A DNA stretch of 64,000 bases from contig BDDD01001646.1 in the NCBI GenBank assembly GCA_001972305.1, positions 299,495 to 363,494 of the forward strand, given 5' to 3'. The notes beneath the pieces are model-generated. The model did not search any database, had not been told where the DNA came from, and saw only the letters and a list, made by a program, of their open reading frames with translations. This DNA comes from Cephalotus follicularis. Its lineage: Eukaryota; Streptophyta; Magnoliopsida; Oxalidales; Cephalotaceae. Shown piece after piece: positions 42,249 to 54,223 of the stretch (positions within the stretch are counted from its first letter, which is position 1; each line of letters opens with the position of its first letter). A program made the translations under genes and the position numbers.

Positions 42249-43667
42249 CTACTTTATTGCTGGTCTGGCCTCAAACTTCATGTCATACTCACCCAACTCG
42301 ACCGACCACTTGATCAATCTGCCCGAGATATCTGGCTTTGCTAACACTTGTCTTAGCGGCTTATCGGTCAAGACCTTGATTGTGTGAGCTTGAAAATACG
42401 TCATCAATTTTCTGGCCGTTATGATCAGAGCATAAACAAATTTTTCTACTTCTGGATATCTCCCATCAACGTCATTCAAGGCCTTGTCGACATAGTATAC
42501 TGGCCTCTGAGCTTTTTCTTCTTCCCTAACAAGCACTGTACTCACTGTGCCTGATGTTACCGCAAGGTACAAATACAAGTTTTCCCCATCCTTAGGTTTT
42601 GATATCAGAGGAGGGGAAGTCATGTATTCTTTTAACTTGTTGAAGGCTCCTTGACATTCTTCCGACCAAGAAAATCCCTTGGGATCTCTCAACACTTTGA
42701 AGAAAGGAAGGCACTTCTCTGCTGATTTTGAAACGAACCTGCTCAGGGCTGCTATCTTGCCATTCAATTTCTGTATATCCCTGATAGTCTGAGGAGGTCT
42801 CATGCTCTGAATTGCTGAAATTTTCTCTGGGTTGGCTTCTATTCCTTTGCTCGAAACCATAAACCTGAGGAACTTACCAGAAGTGACCCCAAAAGTACAC
42901 TTAGAAGGATTGAGCTTCATTTTGTATCATCTCAGTACCTCAAAAGTTTCCTCCAAGTCTTTAATGTGGGGGCTCTTTGCTGGCGTCTTGATGAGCATAT
43001 CGTTAATGTATACCTCCATATTCCTCCCGATCTGAGGCTCAAACATTTTATTGACCAATCGTTGGTAGGTCGCCCTAGCGTTCTTCAATCTGAAGGGCAT
43101 GACTCTGTAGCAATACATGCCCCTATATGTGATGAAAGCTGTCTTGTTCTCGTTAGGCCCATGCATAGGGATTTGATTATAACTCGAGTACGTATCCAAG
43201 AAGCTTAGCATCCTATATCCCGAGGTCGCATCCACCAACTGATCAATCTTTGGGAGGGGGAAGTGATCCTTTGGAGAAGATTTGTTGAGGTCGGTAAAAT
43301 AAAAGCACATCCTCCACTTGCCATTGGCCTTCTTGACTAGGACTGGGTTCGTCAGCCAGTCAAAATAATGCACTTCCCTTAGAAACCTTGCCCGCAACAG
43401 CTTATGGACTTCTTCTGCTATCACCTGCTGTCACTTGGGCGCAAAGTTTCTTTTCTTTTGCTTAATCGGATGCCTCATTGAATCTACACTCAGTCTGTGC
43501 ACCATCACTTCTGGACTGATTCCTGAAACCTCCTCTACCGACCATACAAACACATCTTTGTTACTCTTGAGGAATGTTATTAGCTCCTCTTTCTCCACCT
43601 CTCCAAGTCGTGAGCCAACTTGGAAAAATTTCTTTGTATTGCCCTCTTCCAGGGGCACTTGCACCAC
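42249..43667 (-). pseudogene. Tat-B reverse transcriptase and first RNase H
   Basis: 43667-43431 is the protease-RT linker. 43424-42927 is RT N-terminal: NPVLVKKANGKWRMCFYFTD, PLPKIDQLVDATSGYRMLSF, and YINDML where Tat-A has YIDDML, so a catalytic Asp is replaced by Asn. 42920-42249 continues with CTFGVTSGKFLRFMVSSKGI, then RNase H (LYLAVTSGTVSTVLVREEEK, LTDKPLRQVLAKPDISGRLI). Short frame breaks lie at about 43425-43430 and 42921-42926. Dead by both stops and the active-site change. Confidence 0.87.
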
Positions 43668-43670
43668 CTC

Positions 43671-44231
43671 TTCAATAGGCTATGGATGCTCAGGCTCCAC
43701 TTCTCCTTTGAGCTCCACATTTGCTACAGGAAGTACTTTTTCCTGTCCTTTATCCATTATGGCAGTTTTGTAGCACTGCCTCACCACCTGTTGATCTCCT
43801 CGAACTTCCCCCACGCCGAATCTTGTTGGGAACTTCATTAATAAGTGTCTCATGGACACTATCGCCTCCATCAAATTCAGACATGGTCGCCCAATTATAG
43901 CATTGTATGGGCTTGGTGTGTCAACCATCAGGAAAGGCATTTGCACTTGAGTTTGGCGTGGGGCCATTCCTGCTACCACTGACTGGTCGATGGATCCTAG
44001 AGGATGAACCATCTCTCTCGCGAAGCCCACTAGAGGTGTTTTTACGGGCCTGAGTTGGTCGGTCGGTATCCTCAGTTGGTCAAAAACATACTTGCATAGG
44101 ATATCCGCCGAGCTCCCGCTATCAATGAGGATCCTCTTCATAGTGAATAGTACCGCCTGAAGAGTCACCACCACTGGATCATCATGAGGGAGACATACTC
44201 TCTCATAGTCTGCCTCGGAGAAGGATATCAC
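43671..44231 (-). CDS. Tat-B protease region (open frame)
   Basis: Open 183-codon stretch. The aspartic protease motif ILIDSGSSADILCKYVFDQL has the canonical Asp-Ser-Gly; the flap-like and C-terminal parts include VDTPSPYNAIIGRPCLNLME. It is part of the gag-pol polyprotein, so the ATG at 44231 is unlikely to be a real start. Closely related to Tat-A 10398-11066. Confidence 0.8.
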
Positions 44232-46068
44232 CTTATCATCTCCACCAGTCTTGAACCTTTTACTCTGCTGGTACTATTGCACATCAAATTTTTGTCTTGC
44301 ATAGGCCTTTCTAGACTTACTATGGTCGCCACCAGACGCGACCCCTCCAGTGATGGTGTGGATGACACCTATGGGCTGTTGCTCCTCTGGTTGTTGCGGA
44401 GCTTCTTCTCTGCGCTCCCTCATTTCTTAAGGAGCATTCCTGTCCACAGACTTGCGTAGGTGACCTTTACAAATCAGGTCCTCAATCTGATTCTTTAGAT
44501 GCCTGCACTCCTCTATGTCGTGCCCATGGTCATGATAGTACCGGTAATATTTATCTGAGTCCCTCTTCTCTGGTACGGATCTCAATGGTGCTGGCCATTG
44601 AATCGGGACTTTGTCCTTCTCTACTCAAGTATCCTAGTGCGAGTCTCCAGGAGAGGGGAGAAGTTATTGTAGGTCAGGATTGGCGTCCCTCCCTTAGGTG
44701 ACTCCTCTATCTTGGAGAGCTTGTGTCTGAGGTCGTCCTCGAGCAGTTCTGACCTCTCCTTCCTCTTCTCTTTCTTCTCCGGAGCACTAAGTGCTCCTCT
44801 TTCTCCACCTAATGGGCCGACCAAGAAGTTTTTTGTTTCCTATCGGCCATCGCCTCCTCGGCATTGACGTACTTCTTTGCTTTTCTCAGCTGATCTGCCA
44901 TATCTACAGCGGGCTTCTTCATGAGAGAGAAAGTGAAGGGGGAGTTGTCATTCAATCCACTGTTCAAAGCTACTAGGGAAAAGGATGGTTCTAGGTCTTT
45001 CACTGTTAGAGACTCCTTGTTAAATTTGGTGAGGTAGTCTCTTAGGGACTCATCTTTCCCATGCACCACATTGGTTAGATGACTTCAATTTCTCATATGC
45101 GTGGTGTTGTTGAGGAACTTGATAACGAAAAGTTTCGTAAATTGCTCGAAATTCACCACCGAACCCACTGGTAGGGTGGAATACAATGACTGTGCTGCTC
45201 CAGTCAATATTGCCGGGAATCCTCAGCAAAGGATCGCGTCCGAGGCCTGGTGCACTAACATGATCTGTGTATAGTAGTGCACATGCTGGATTGGGTCCGT
45301 GGACCCATCGTACTCATTGAGACTCGGGAATCGGAATCCCCTAGGGATACGCTCCATTATCTCGGATATGAAAGGAGTGGCGCTGATATTACGTACCTTA
45401 GACAGGTACCCCTTTGACTGCTCAGCTCCTCAGAGCCTCCTCTCCATCTCAGCTAGCCTCTTGTTCATGGCTTGCTCCACATCCTTGATGTTCCTAGTCT
45501 TGCTAGAAACTTGTGACTGTCCAGCCAATGTGGCTGAATGGGCCAACCTACTCCAACACAATGTTTCAGTCCTACGCGAAGCATGGGAGCGTGCTCGGGG
45601 CTATTCGACATCTATTGGGCGACACACTTCCATTGGTTCCTACTCAGGATGCTCCAGCAGAGGATTGTTACTGTGATCCCTGGCAGTTGAAGACTCTATC
45701 CTTAGAGATGTATTAATCTCTGGTCTCCTCCTCAGGGGTGTATCAACCCTTGACAGCCTTGGGGGGCGCATGGCCCTCCTCGACGGGTTTCACCTTTCCC
45801 CTTGGGGCTGTTGAATCTCCGTAGCCGGCCTGCTTGGGCCAGATTTCTCTCAAATGTTTGGTCCACTCGGTCCGACCTGGTTTTGGTTGGCTAAGTTGGT
45901 TGCCAACAGGTTGGTAAGGCGCTCCATTCCCTGGAGCAGCTGATTGAATTGCTCCCGCGTAATGGGAGCTTGCTCGGTGCCGTCAACTTGTCCGGTTGCA
46001 GGAGGTTGATTTCCAGTAGCAGTCTGGTGCTATCGGCCGTGGAGTTGTTGTTGTGTCTTCTCGAAGGC
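44232..46068 (-). pseudogene. Tat-B gag
   Basis: Starts MPSRRHNNNSTADS near 46068; a frameshift later restores a QAPITREQFNQLL-type frame, as in Tat-A. The gag core and linker are found in pieces (45300-45100; LRDYLTKFNKESLTVKDLEP at 45050; SFLMKKPAVDMADQLRKA-type block; EKKEKRKERSELLEDDLRHK at 44760). A zinc-knuckle-like YHDHGHDIEECRHLKNQIED block lies near 44550-44490. Multiple stops and frameshifts. Confidence 0.78.
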
Positions 46069-46103
46069 ATGACTAAGTGATCATCTGAAAGTTTTTTCAA
46101 GCG

Positions 46104-46123
46104 TTCCCATAGACGGCACCAAC
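46104..46123 (-). other. Tat-B primer-binding site
   Basis: Minus strand reads GTTGGTGCCGTCTATGGGAA directly after the LTR end. It is the same kind of sequence that follows the LTRs of Tat-A and Tat-C in more degraded form. Confidence 0.7.
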
Positions 46124-46619
46124 TGTTGATGCTGAAATCAACTCCTCAACAGTACCCCACGTATAGGGCTTTGATTTGTAGAGGAAACGCTGCTAATCTC
46201 TAAGAGACTATGTTTTGGTGAGTGTTTGATTGCCTTTCCTGCACAAAGAGAACAAACTTATCGAAGGTCCATGAGATTTCACTCCTGGGAACTCTCTGAT
46301 GCTAAAGTCAGTAAAGGCAGTGAAGGCAATACAAAGGTTCTTTAGGGAATAGAAATGACGGGCCTGTGTAATGTGTTCGATTCTTGTATTTATAGTGCTT
46401 GATTGTAACTTCTTGGCTTGACTTGCGGAGATAATTATTGTACCCCAAAGGAAATGCCGAGTATCTCGCCATTTCCCTGATTTGGCGCCAGAGTGTTATT
46501 GTGTGTTATCTCTTCAGATTGTAAATGCCCGACCACGTGTTTGTAGCTCTGGAGGACATTTGTCTTGCTCTTCCGAGGACACGTGGCAATACTTTTTATA
46601 TAGGATCTTTCCTATATCA
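46124..46619 (-). repeat. Tat-B 5' LTR
   Basis: On the plus strand it begins TGTTGATGCTGAAATCAACT and ends TTCCTATATCA, then ATCAG. It pairs with 35988-36482. Confidence 0.92.
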
Positions 46620-47451
46620 ATCAGAAAGACCAAGTTTGATCCCTGTTACTAGGGTTCGTAATTTGGACTATCAATTTTACTATGTTATGTCATCAAAAAA
46701 ATTAAAATATTGAGATTAATCACCTATGCCTATTTTCTATGTATTTTTCCATAAAAATTAATGTCTTATCAGTTAATAAAAAAAGTTTGTAAAAGTGCTA
46801 TAGCAAAATAGAAAATATCATAAATTTCTATTATTTTTGTTGTTGAACCATAAAAGCAAAATCCGAGTGTGTGCTTCTACTTTAAATTGAGGCATGAATT
46901 ACAATCTCTTTGATTTCTCTAACATTATTAATATTACAATTAAAACTAGTCGGTCACTTACATCTATACACCATCTAATTTTAGTTTTGGATCAAAGTTA
47001 TCAAAATTAAGACTGATACGACTAACCAAAGGGTCAACAATTAGATTGAAAATCACCTACAAAAATTTAGTAAACATTTGTAAACAAATTATATATCATG
47101 TTCTAAAATTTGAAATTTGGATCTTTTAGGGTCAAACCAATTGACCAACAGAAAAATCTAAAATAGTATGTCAACCGCATATTCTTTTCAACAACATTAA
47201 CTTTCTTTCTAAAATATGATACGGTTAATATCATTCTATTTGCCTAGAATCAAAAGAACATATATGACATTTAGTGCATGTGATGATATGACAAGCTATT
47301 CAATTGTTCTTATTAAATTTCTTAAGTAAAATTGATTAATTAATATAAACTAATTAGTTAAAAGCAAGAAACACGTCACACAATACTTTTCCTAAAGAAA
47401 GAAGATAAAACAATACATTAACATGAACACTATATATATAGTACTAATTAC
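46620..47451 (-). other. NAC-c intron 1, 5' part
   Basis: Reverse complement matches NAC-b intron 1 (12890-14509 without its MULE) and NAC-d (63046-63529). The splice donor GTAATTAG lies at plus-strand 47451, directly before the last exon 1 bases. Confidence 0.82.
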
Positions 47452-47465
47452 TTGTGAGGACCTTA
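47452..47465 (-). pseudogene. NAC-c exon 1, last 14 bp separated by Gypsy-B
   Basis: Minus strand reads TAAGGTCCTCACAA, then a GT donor. NAC-d has GAGGTCCTCACAG and NAC-b GAGATCCTCACAG at the matching position. The first five bases (CCTTA on plus) are the Gypsy-B target duplication, also present at 56829-56833. Confidence 0.85.
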
Positions 47466-49860
47466 TGTAACACCCCGCGCCCGCAGAGCGGACACGTGAC
47501 ATTACTCTCAATCCAATACACAATACAATGGTAGGGACTAGCAATATAAAAATGCGTAAAACTTTAAAACTTTAAAACTTTAAAATACGTATCAGTTGCA
47601 GAAGATATAAAACATTACAAGCCTTTAAACAGCATTACAATACAGTACATATCCATCTTTCATTATAATATAACAAAGCAATACATTCCAAAATCTACTA
47701 CAATGTCTCACAACCAGCTCCGTGGTACCCAAGCAGTCATGCGATCAACGGTCTCCAGTCCTTCTGTCCACTGCTACCTGCTGCCCTACCTATGCCGCGC
47801 ACAAAGGTACAACACAGCCCCACCCCGAAGGATGGGGTTAGCCACACTGGCTAAGCAGAAACCCCATGCAGCATGTATGCATTTACAATGTGCAATATCG
47901 GTGACAATTTATACAATATCAATGTGCGGTGTACAATATCAATGCATGACATGACAAATGTACATGTACAATTGGCGATCAGACTACCCGTATGACAATG
48001 GCCCATAACAGAGCATAAGGATAGGATCTATAACAATCAATCAATCAATAGCAGACATTCAATGGTGGTGTATGAAACACCCAATCAATCAATCAATATC
48101 CTAAAGAGCATGCGACCGGTGTCAATACAGTGTCAATCAGTTAGCAGTGATCAATCCCACGGAAGGTAGTCCTTCGAAAAGGGTGGGAGATCTATCTACG
48201 GTTCTCAGACTGATCAGGTCTGGAACGCATAGATCTTCCAGCCTATGGCTGGGCCAATACAATCTCGATGAGCTACAGCTGAGGGAGCTACTGATGCCGT
48301 TAGGGAGCTATGGCCCTCAGCGAGCGTCGATCGTCAATCAATCGTGCTCGTCAGCATGACAATACAATAAAAGAAACGGTCGACGGAATAGGTGGACATA
48401 GTCAACCTAACATGCCGACGTAAACCACAAGGTCGCTCTATAGGATCCATACAATACAATCAATTATTCAATCGAGTCAGTACAACATTAAGTAAAGTGA
48501 ATGAGTGGTGGTGCCTAATGGAGAAATGGGAACGTGCGTCCATCGTACCGACTTAAACTCACAACAACACTTACGACTCAAGCAATCGATCGATGTATCA
48601 ATACAACGTCGATTCAAGGCCGATAAATGGTGGTGCCTAATGGAGGGATGGAGACGTGCGTCCATTTTACCGACCTAGATTCACAACAACACTCACGACT
48701 CAAGCAATCAATCAATTAATCCAATCATTTAAAACTGTTTTTAAACACTTAAACACCTCAAGTGAGGCTCTAGTCAAGTGGCAATGTGAAAATAAGTTGA
48801 AAACCAGGTTTAAAGCAGTTAAAAACTCCTTTCAGTACATTAGACGTCGATGTCCTTGGTGAAAGACATCGACTCCTTTTTAAAACGGTGGAAAGACGTA
48901 GATGTCTTTAAAAGACATCGATGTCTTTCCCTATTTGTGTGGAGACCTGGCCGAAGACATCGACGTCCTTTAAGAAAGGCGTCGACGCGTTTCAATGAGA
49001 ATGCACATCGATGTTCGGCATCGACGTCTTTCCAGGGGAGAGACATCTTGAGGCAAAGACTTCGACGTCTTTGAAAGGCGTCGATGTCTTTGCTACAGAA
49101 TCAAGGATATAGCACTCGTATGAGAAAGACATCGACGTCTTTGGGCTAAGGGTCGATGTCTTTTCCGGCAAAATTGGTTTTGTGCAAAAAATAGGGCCAA
49201 TCTCGGGTCAAAATCCAATTCAAAGCCATTATTTGAAAACCAAAGTTTACAATCAATCATTTGAGGTTAGTAAGACTAGTTACAACCTTCCAAATTCGAT
49301 TTCAATCATTCAATTTAACAATTAGGTCAAGGGTTTGCTATAAACCCTAAAAACCTCAATTCAATCACTCAATCACTCAATTCAATCATGCAATTCAATC
49401 AATCAATCAATAAAACAGTAGGCAATTCAGTAAAGAAGTCCTACCTTTCACTAAAGCTTCAAAAGTTGAGCTAAGGATCGATCAATCGGCTGAAAACGCC
49501 CAATAATCCGCTACTTTCTTGTTCAATCGGTAAGCCACCACTTGTAATCACTGTCCTTGTCAATGGAGATGCAATTCCGGCTGCAAGGGAGGAAGATGGA
49601 GGCTCCAACTAGAGAGAGAGAGGGAGAAGGATAGAGAGAGAAGAGGAAATGAGAATAATGAGAGAAAAGAGAGAAAGAATTGACTTAAGTAGTCGATTCG
49701 ATCAACTCTCCGAAACTCGACCCAAAATCCTGACTATACATGCATATAACCAATACAATATCAATAGGTATAAGAATACCTCAATTCAATACAGTTCAGT
49801 ACGGTCCAGTACGGTACAATATGGTATGATGTATGCATGAACAGTACAAAAGGGAATTCG
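47466..49860 (-). repeat. Gypsy-B 3' LTR
   Basis: Pairs with 54407-56828 at high but not perfect identity. At its inner end it has lost about 10 bp: the other LTR finishes GGAATTCGGTCGTCACA, while here GGAATTCG meets the polypurine-tract complement CTCATTCTCCCCTCC directly. Confidence 0.92.
48842..49165. repeat. Array of AAAGACATCGATGTCTTT palindromes in the 3' LTR
   Basis: About ten variants of a 14-18 bp palindrome (GACATCGATGTC, GACGTCGATGTC, GACATCGACGTC) within about 320 bp, separated by short spacers; the same array occurs in the 5' LTR. The region is CpG-rich compared with its surroundings and produces several artificial open frames on both strands. Confidence 0.88.
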
Positions 49861-49917
49861 CTCATTCTCCCCTCCTTAAAAGAATCTGGTCCCCAGATTC
49901 ATCAGTCAAACAATTAA

Positions 49918-51543
49918 TCAGTCAAAAAGGAAAGGATATGTCTCTCTCATATCGTCCTCGCACTCCCAGGTGCGCTCCGTAGAACCATGATACTGCCATA
50001 GAACGCTGACCAAAGAGATGGTCTTGTTCCTTAATACTCTGGTCTGTCGGTCAACAATCTGTATAGGAGTCTCTGTAAACGATAAGTCAGGTTCCAGCTA
50101 AATCTGACCATACTCAATGATGTGTGAAGGATTCCGAACATATCTCCTCAACTGAGAAACATGGAACACATCATGCACTCCCGACAATGCTGGAGGCAAA
50201 GCAAGCCTATAAGCAAGTCGGTCAATCTGATCCAATACCTCGAAAGGTCCAATAAAACGAGGAGAAAGCTTTCCTTTCTTCCCGAATCTCATGACTCCTT
50301 TAGTGGGCCACACTTTGAGGAAAACATGGTGACCAGCACTAAACTCCAAGCCTCTGCGATGAACATCAGCATAGCTTTTCTGTCTACTCTGTGTAACAAT
50401 CAATCGGTCTCTAATCAGTTTCACTTTCTCTGCGGTAATCTGTACAATCTCTGGCCCCAAAATACTCTTCTCACTGACCTGATCCCAACAAACTGGCGAT
50501 CAACACTTCCTACCATATAGGGCTTCATAGGGAGTCATCTGTATGCTCTCGTGATAACTGTTGTTATATGAGAACTCAATCAAATGCAAGTAGTCATCCC
50601 AACTACCTCCAAAGTCTAGAACGCATGCTCGAAGCATGTCTTCCAACGTCTAAATGGTCATTTCGGACAAACCATCTGTTTGGGGATGAAAAGCAGTGCT
50701 GAAACTCAACTCTGTACCCATAGCTACCTGTAACTTCCTCCAAAACCCGGAAGTAAAGCGAGAATCTCGATCTGAAACAATTCTGACAGGAGCTCCATGT
50801 GCTTTAACAATCTCTTTCATGAACAATCTGGACAACTTTTCTCTAGAATAAGTCATCCGAATCGGTAGGAAGTGGCCCGACTTCATGAGTCGATTGACCA
50901 CAACCCAAATACCATCATGTCTGTCACGGGTCAGAGGCAACCCAGACACGAAATCCATGGTAATGTGCTCCCATTTCCACTCAGGAATGAGCAAAGGCTG
51001 AAGCAAGCTCGCCGGTCTGTGGTGCTCTGCCTTAACTTGCTGACAAGTAAGGCATCTCGATACAAACTCTGCGATTTCTGTCTTCATGCCAGTCAACCAA
51101 TAGCTAAGTTTTAGGTCACGATACATCTTCGTACTCCCTGGGTGAACAAAGAGACGAGATTTATGAGCTTGAGAAAGAAGCTCGTCCTTCAACTCGCTAT
51201 CGGCTGGAATGCAAATTCTGTTCCTGTATCTCAATAACCCATCGGTACATAGAGAGAAATTAGGTTTCAATCCTTCATCAAAAGCAGTAGCCACTTTCTG
51301 TAATTCAATATCCACTATCTGTGCATCTCTAATCCGGCCAAGCAATGCAGGTTGCACCTGTATATGGGAAAGAGTCATACAAGACAACTTGCGACTCAAT
51401 GCATCTGCAACGACATTGGCTTTTCCAGGATGATAATCGATATCACAATCATAATCATTAAGAAGCTCAAACCACATTCTCTGTCTCATGTTCAATTCCT
51501 TCTGTGAAAAGAGATATCTCAGACTCTTATGATCAGTGAACAA
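49918..51543 (-). pseudogene. Gypsy-B RNase H end, integrase and chromodomain
   Basis: Starts inside RNase H ([20 protein letters not shown]; the N-terminal half is deleted). The integrase zinc-binding region has [14 protein letters not shown], the core [13 protein letters not shown] and [24 protein letters not shown] at 50650-50652 follows SEMTI and a further stop lies near 50505. The C-terminal part has FIGPFEVLDQIDRLAYRLAL and FHVSQLRRYV. Another stop near 50098-50100 precedes the chromodomain: ETPIQIVDRQTRVLRNKTIS, WQYHGSTERTWECEDDMRET and a TGA at 49918-49920. Chromodomains target chromoviruses to marked chromatin. Confidence 0.88.
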
Positions 51544-54223
51544 ACCGACGATAATACCCTGCTAAACCCAAGAAGCTGCGAACTTCGGAAGCATTCGTCG
51601 GTCGTCTCCAATCTTTCACTGCCTCTACTTTCGATGGATCCACTGATAAATTATTACCAGAAACAATATGCCCTAGAAAAGCAACCTCCGATAGCCAAAA
51701 CTCACACTTGTCGAATTTGGCATACAGTCGGTGATCCCTCAAAGTTTGCAATACAATATAGAGGTGCTGGGCATGCTCCTCATCGGTCCTGGAATAGACC
51801 AAGAGGTCGTCAATGAACACTACAATGAACTGATCCAAATACTGCTTGAACACTCGGTTCATCAGGTCCATGAAAGCTGCAGGAGCATTAGTCACACCAA
51901 AAGGCATAACTAAGAACTCATAATGGCCATATCTCGATCTGAAAGCCGTCTTCAGAATATCCTCCGTTCTGACTTTCAACTGGTGGTAGCCCGATCTCAA
52001 GTCGAGCTTAGAAAACACTCCCGATCTCAAGTCGAGCTTAGAAAACACTGCCGCTCCTCTAAGCTGATCAAACAGCTCATCAATGTGCGGTAGAGGATAC
52101 TTATTCTTCACTGTAACTTTATTGAGCTGTCGGTAGTCAATACACATACGGAGCGATCCATATTTCTTCTTGACAAAAAGAACAGGTGCTCCCCAGGGTG
52201 AAGCACTAGGTCTTATAAAACCTTTGTCGAGAAGATTCTGTAACTGTATCTTTAACTCTTTCAATTCTATCGGTGCCATTCGGTGCGGTGCTCGAGAAAT
52301 CGGTGCAATTCCTGGTAGCAAATCAATCACAAATTCTATCTCTCTGTCTGGAGGCAACGACGTCAAATCCCGAGCAAAAATATCTCCGAACTCGTAAACC
52401 ACTGGAATATCTTCCAGTTCTGGCCGCCATCTGTCAGTATCGAGCACATGTGCCAGAAACCCCTGGCATCCCTGTCGTAACAATCTTTCCACATGCAAAG
52501 CCAAAATCATCGGAACAAACAATCGCTCTAAGGTGCCAAGAAACCGAAAAGGTGGTCGTCCCGGAGGACTGAAAACCACTACTTTCCGATGACAATCCAC
52601 CTGAGCAAAGCTAGCAGACAACCAATCCATGCAAAGAATCACATCTAGGCAATCCATCGGTAAAACAATAAGATCGGCTAATAAGCAACGATCATCAATC
52701 TCAACAATACAATCTCTACACACTCGATCGGTGGTCGCTGACTCACCGAGAGGTGTGGATACCTCCATCAAGAAAGGAAGGCACTCAGGCCTCAAACCAA
52801 CATGGGAGACAAAATGTAATGCAATGAATGAATGGGATGAACCCGGATCAATAAGAACCCATTCTGGAAGCTGAAAGAGTCGAATGGTACCTCCAATCAC
52901 AACATCGGACCCCATTGCAGCACTCGGTTCCATAGCAAACACTCTAGCCTGAACTGTCGGAGCAGAACTCATAGGCTGCTTCCCCCTGGACTGCGAAGCC
53001 TCACGGGAAGAAGACGGTACACTAGCTGTCGGTCCTGGTGGAGGCGGTTCCCGCTGTGTCTGATCAAATCCTCTAGGACGAAAACTCCGAGGACAAACTC
53101 TAGCAATGTGGTCGGAACCACCACAAACTAAGCAATGGCCCAGGAACCATCTACAATTCTCAGAAGTGTGGTTGGTCTTCTGACAATGCACACAAGGAAC
53201 CATAGCACTCTGATTACCACTCCCAGAAAGTCTGGAGGGTGTACCCTGACTAGGTACTGAAGATCGGTCTCCTCGACATGCGTTCCTCGATCTGCCTCTC
53301 CTCTGAGAACAGGACGGATTCCCACTATCTTGATTGCTACCCTGAGAACCAGGTGAGGGGCTACTATAAGTCTTCTGTGATTTAGCACTGCCACTATCAC
53401 TACCACTCTGCCAAGAAGAAGGAGTCGGCCTGGTACGGGCTATATTTCTCACCTGTCTAGCCTCAGCTGCAATATCCTCGAGCTGCATTGCTCGGGAAGA
53501 AATATCCGATATGGAGGTCAACCCGAAGGTGGTCAGCTGCCTCCTAAAATCCAATCTCAGTCCCCGTAGGAACTTCTTTGCTCTACGCTCTTGGCTTTCC
53601 ACTAAGTACGGGGTGGATCGGGCTAGTTGCGTGAACCTCACCTCATACTCAGTAACTGTCATGCTCCCTTGTACCAAGTTAGCAAATTCAATCTCCCTTC
53701 TGTCTATCTCCACCTGAGGGTAGTACCTTGCATAGAATTCTCTTTTGAAGGCATCCCAAGAGCGGACTGTACCATTTCTTGTCCAATCTGTATTAACCAT
53801 AGCCCACCAGTGCTCAGCTTCTCCTTGGAGCATATACACTGCCAATACCAATCTTTGTTCATTATCACATCCCATGACCTCAAAGATCTTTTCCAGATGG
53901 ATTAGCCAAGACTCAGCAAGGGTAGGATCAGGGAGTCCTACAAATGCTGGAGGCTGCAACTTTAAGAAACGGCTCAACATGTCTTCCCTCCTTGGTCTAC
54001 GTTCCACTCTAGCCTGTTGGTGTCCCATCAGAGTACGCATCTGTGCCATAGTGGCACACAATTGTCTCCAAACGTCAGGGTCAGCACCCGCTGGTGGAGC
54101 ATTAGGATCATACTCTGGAAAAGCATTACCAGGAGCCGGTTCATCATCAACAGGAACAGGGGCAGGAGTAAGGGCAGGAGCATTCCTTCCACCTCGTCGG
54201 CCACGCCTTCCTCTGTTTTCCAT
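51533..54223 (-). CDS. Gypsy-B gag-protease-reverse transcriptase
   Basis: Long open frame. ATG at 54223 ([20 protein letters not shown]) is preferred to the upstream in-frame ATG at 54241 because Gypsy-A conserves it. Gag core spans about residues 60-230, the zinc knuckle [14 protein letters not shown] with [14 protein letters not shown] lies near residues 355-385, and protease [16 protein letters not shown] near residue 470. RT runs from [20 protein letters not shown], with the duplicated [10 protein letters not shown], through [20 protein letters not shown] to the catalytic [10 protein letters not shown] and LGHIVSG. It ends [14 protein letters not shown] at a stop formed at the RNase H deletion. 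Gag packages RNA, protease matures it and RT copies it. Confidence 0.9.
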   Translation of the reverse strand: MENRGRRGRRGGRNAPALTPAPVPVDDEPAPGNAFPEYDPNAPPAGADPDVWRQLCATMAQMRTLMGHQQARVERRPRREDMLSRFLKLQPPAFVGLPDPTLAESWLIHLEKIFEVMGCDNEQRLVLAVYMLQGEAEHWWAMVNTDWTRNGTVRSWDAFKREFYARYYPQVEIDRREIEFANLVQGSMTVTEYEVRFTQLARSTPYLVESQERRAKKFLRGLRLDFRRQLTTFGLTSISDISSRAMQLEDIAAEARQVRNIARTRPTPSSWQSGSDSGSAKSQKTYSSPSPGSQGSNQDSGNPSCSQRRGRSRNACRGDRSSVPSQGTPSRLSGSGNQSAMVPCVHCQKTNHTSENCRWFLGHCLVCGGSDHIARVCPRSFRPRGFDQTQREPPPPGPTASVPSSSREASQSRGKQPMSSAPTVQARVFAMEPSAAMGSDVVIGGTIRLFQLPEWVLIDPGSSHSFIALHFVSHVGLRPECLPFLMEVSTPLGESATTDRVCRDCIVEIDDRCLLADLIVLPMDCLDVILCMDWLSASFAQVDCHRKVVVFSPPGRPPFRFLGTLERLFVPMILALHVERLLRQGCQGFLAHVLDTDRWRPELEDIPVVYEFGDIFARDLTSLPPDREIEFVIDLLPGIAPISRAPHRMAPIELKELKIQLQNLLDKGFIRPSASPWGAPVLFVKKKYGSLRMCIDYRQLNKVTVKNKYPLPHIDELFDQLRGAAVFSKLDLRSGVFSKLDLRSGYHQLKVRTEDILKTAFRSRYGHYEFLVMPFGVTNAPAAFMDLMNRVFKQYLDQFIVVFIDDLLVYSRTDEEHAQHLYIVLQTLRDHRLYAKFDKCEFWLSEVAFLGHIVSGNNLSVDPSKVEAVKDWRRPTNASEVRSFLGLAGYYRRFVH
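51991..52050. repeat. In-frame 30-bp tandem duplication in Gypsy-B RT
   Basis: Two adjacent 30-bp units (CCGATCTCAAGTCGAGCTTA...) differ only at the last base. Translated, [10 protein letters not shown] occurs twice before YHQLKV. Gypsy-A has one copy at the matching place (about 2745-2774). Confidence 0.95.

Larger units (their letters stand above)
35988..46619 (-). mobile_element. Tat-B: full-length Tat-lineage Gypsy element with antisense gene
   Basis: 10,632 bp, reverse orientation, bounded by the target duplication ATCAG at 35983-35987 and 46620-46624. LTRs are 35988-36482 (3') and 46124-46619 (5'). The primer-binding region next to the 5' LTR reads GTTGGTGCCGTCTATGGGAA on the minus strand. 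Order from the 5' LTR is gag, protease, RT, RNase H, a second RNase H, integrase (ending 40456), then an about 4-kb 3' region with a forward-strand additional gene. A second RNase H and extra genes are hallmarks of the Tat lineage. Coding regions carry many stops. It lies in NAC-c intron 1. Confidence 0.92.

Noticed and set aside
48840..49074. Overlapping open frames on both strands across the palindrome array, also at 55787-56215
   Set aside because: Open only because the palindromic repeat lacks stop codons in several frames; not conserved as protein.
48842..49165. Regularly repeated short motif suggesting a CRISPR-like array
   Set aside because: The units are palindromes of variable spacing, lie in both LTRs of a plant retrotransposon, and have no spacers of constant length or cas genes.
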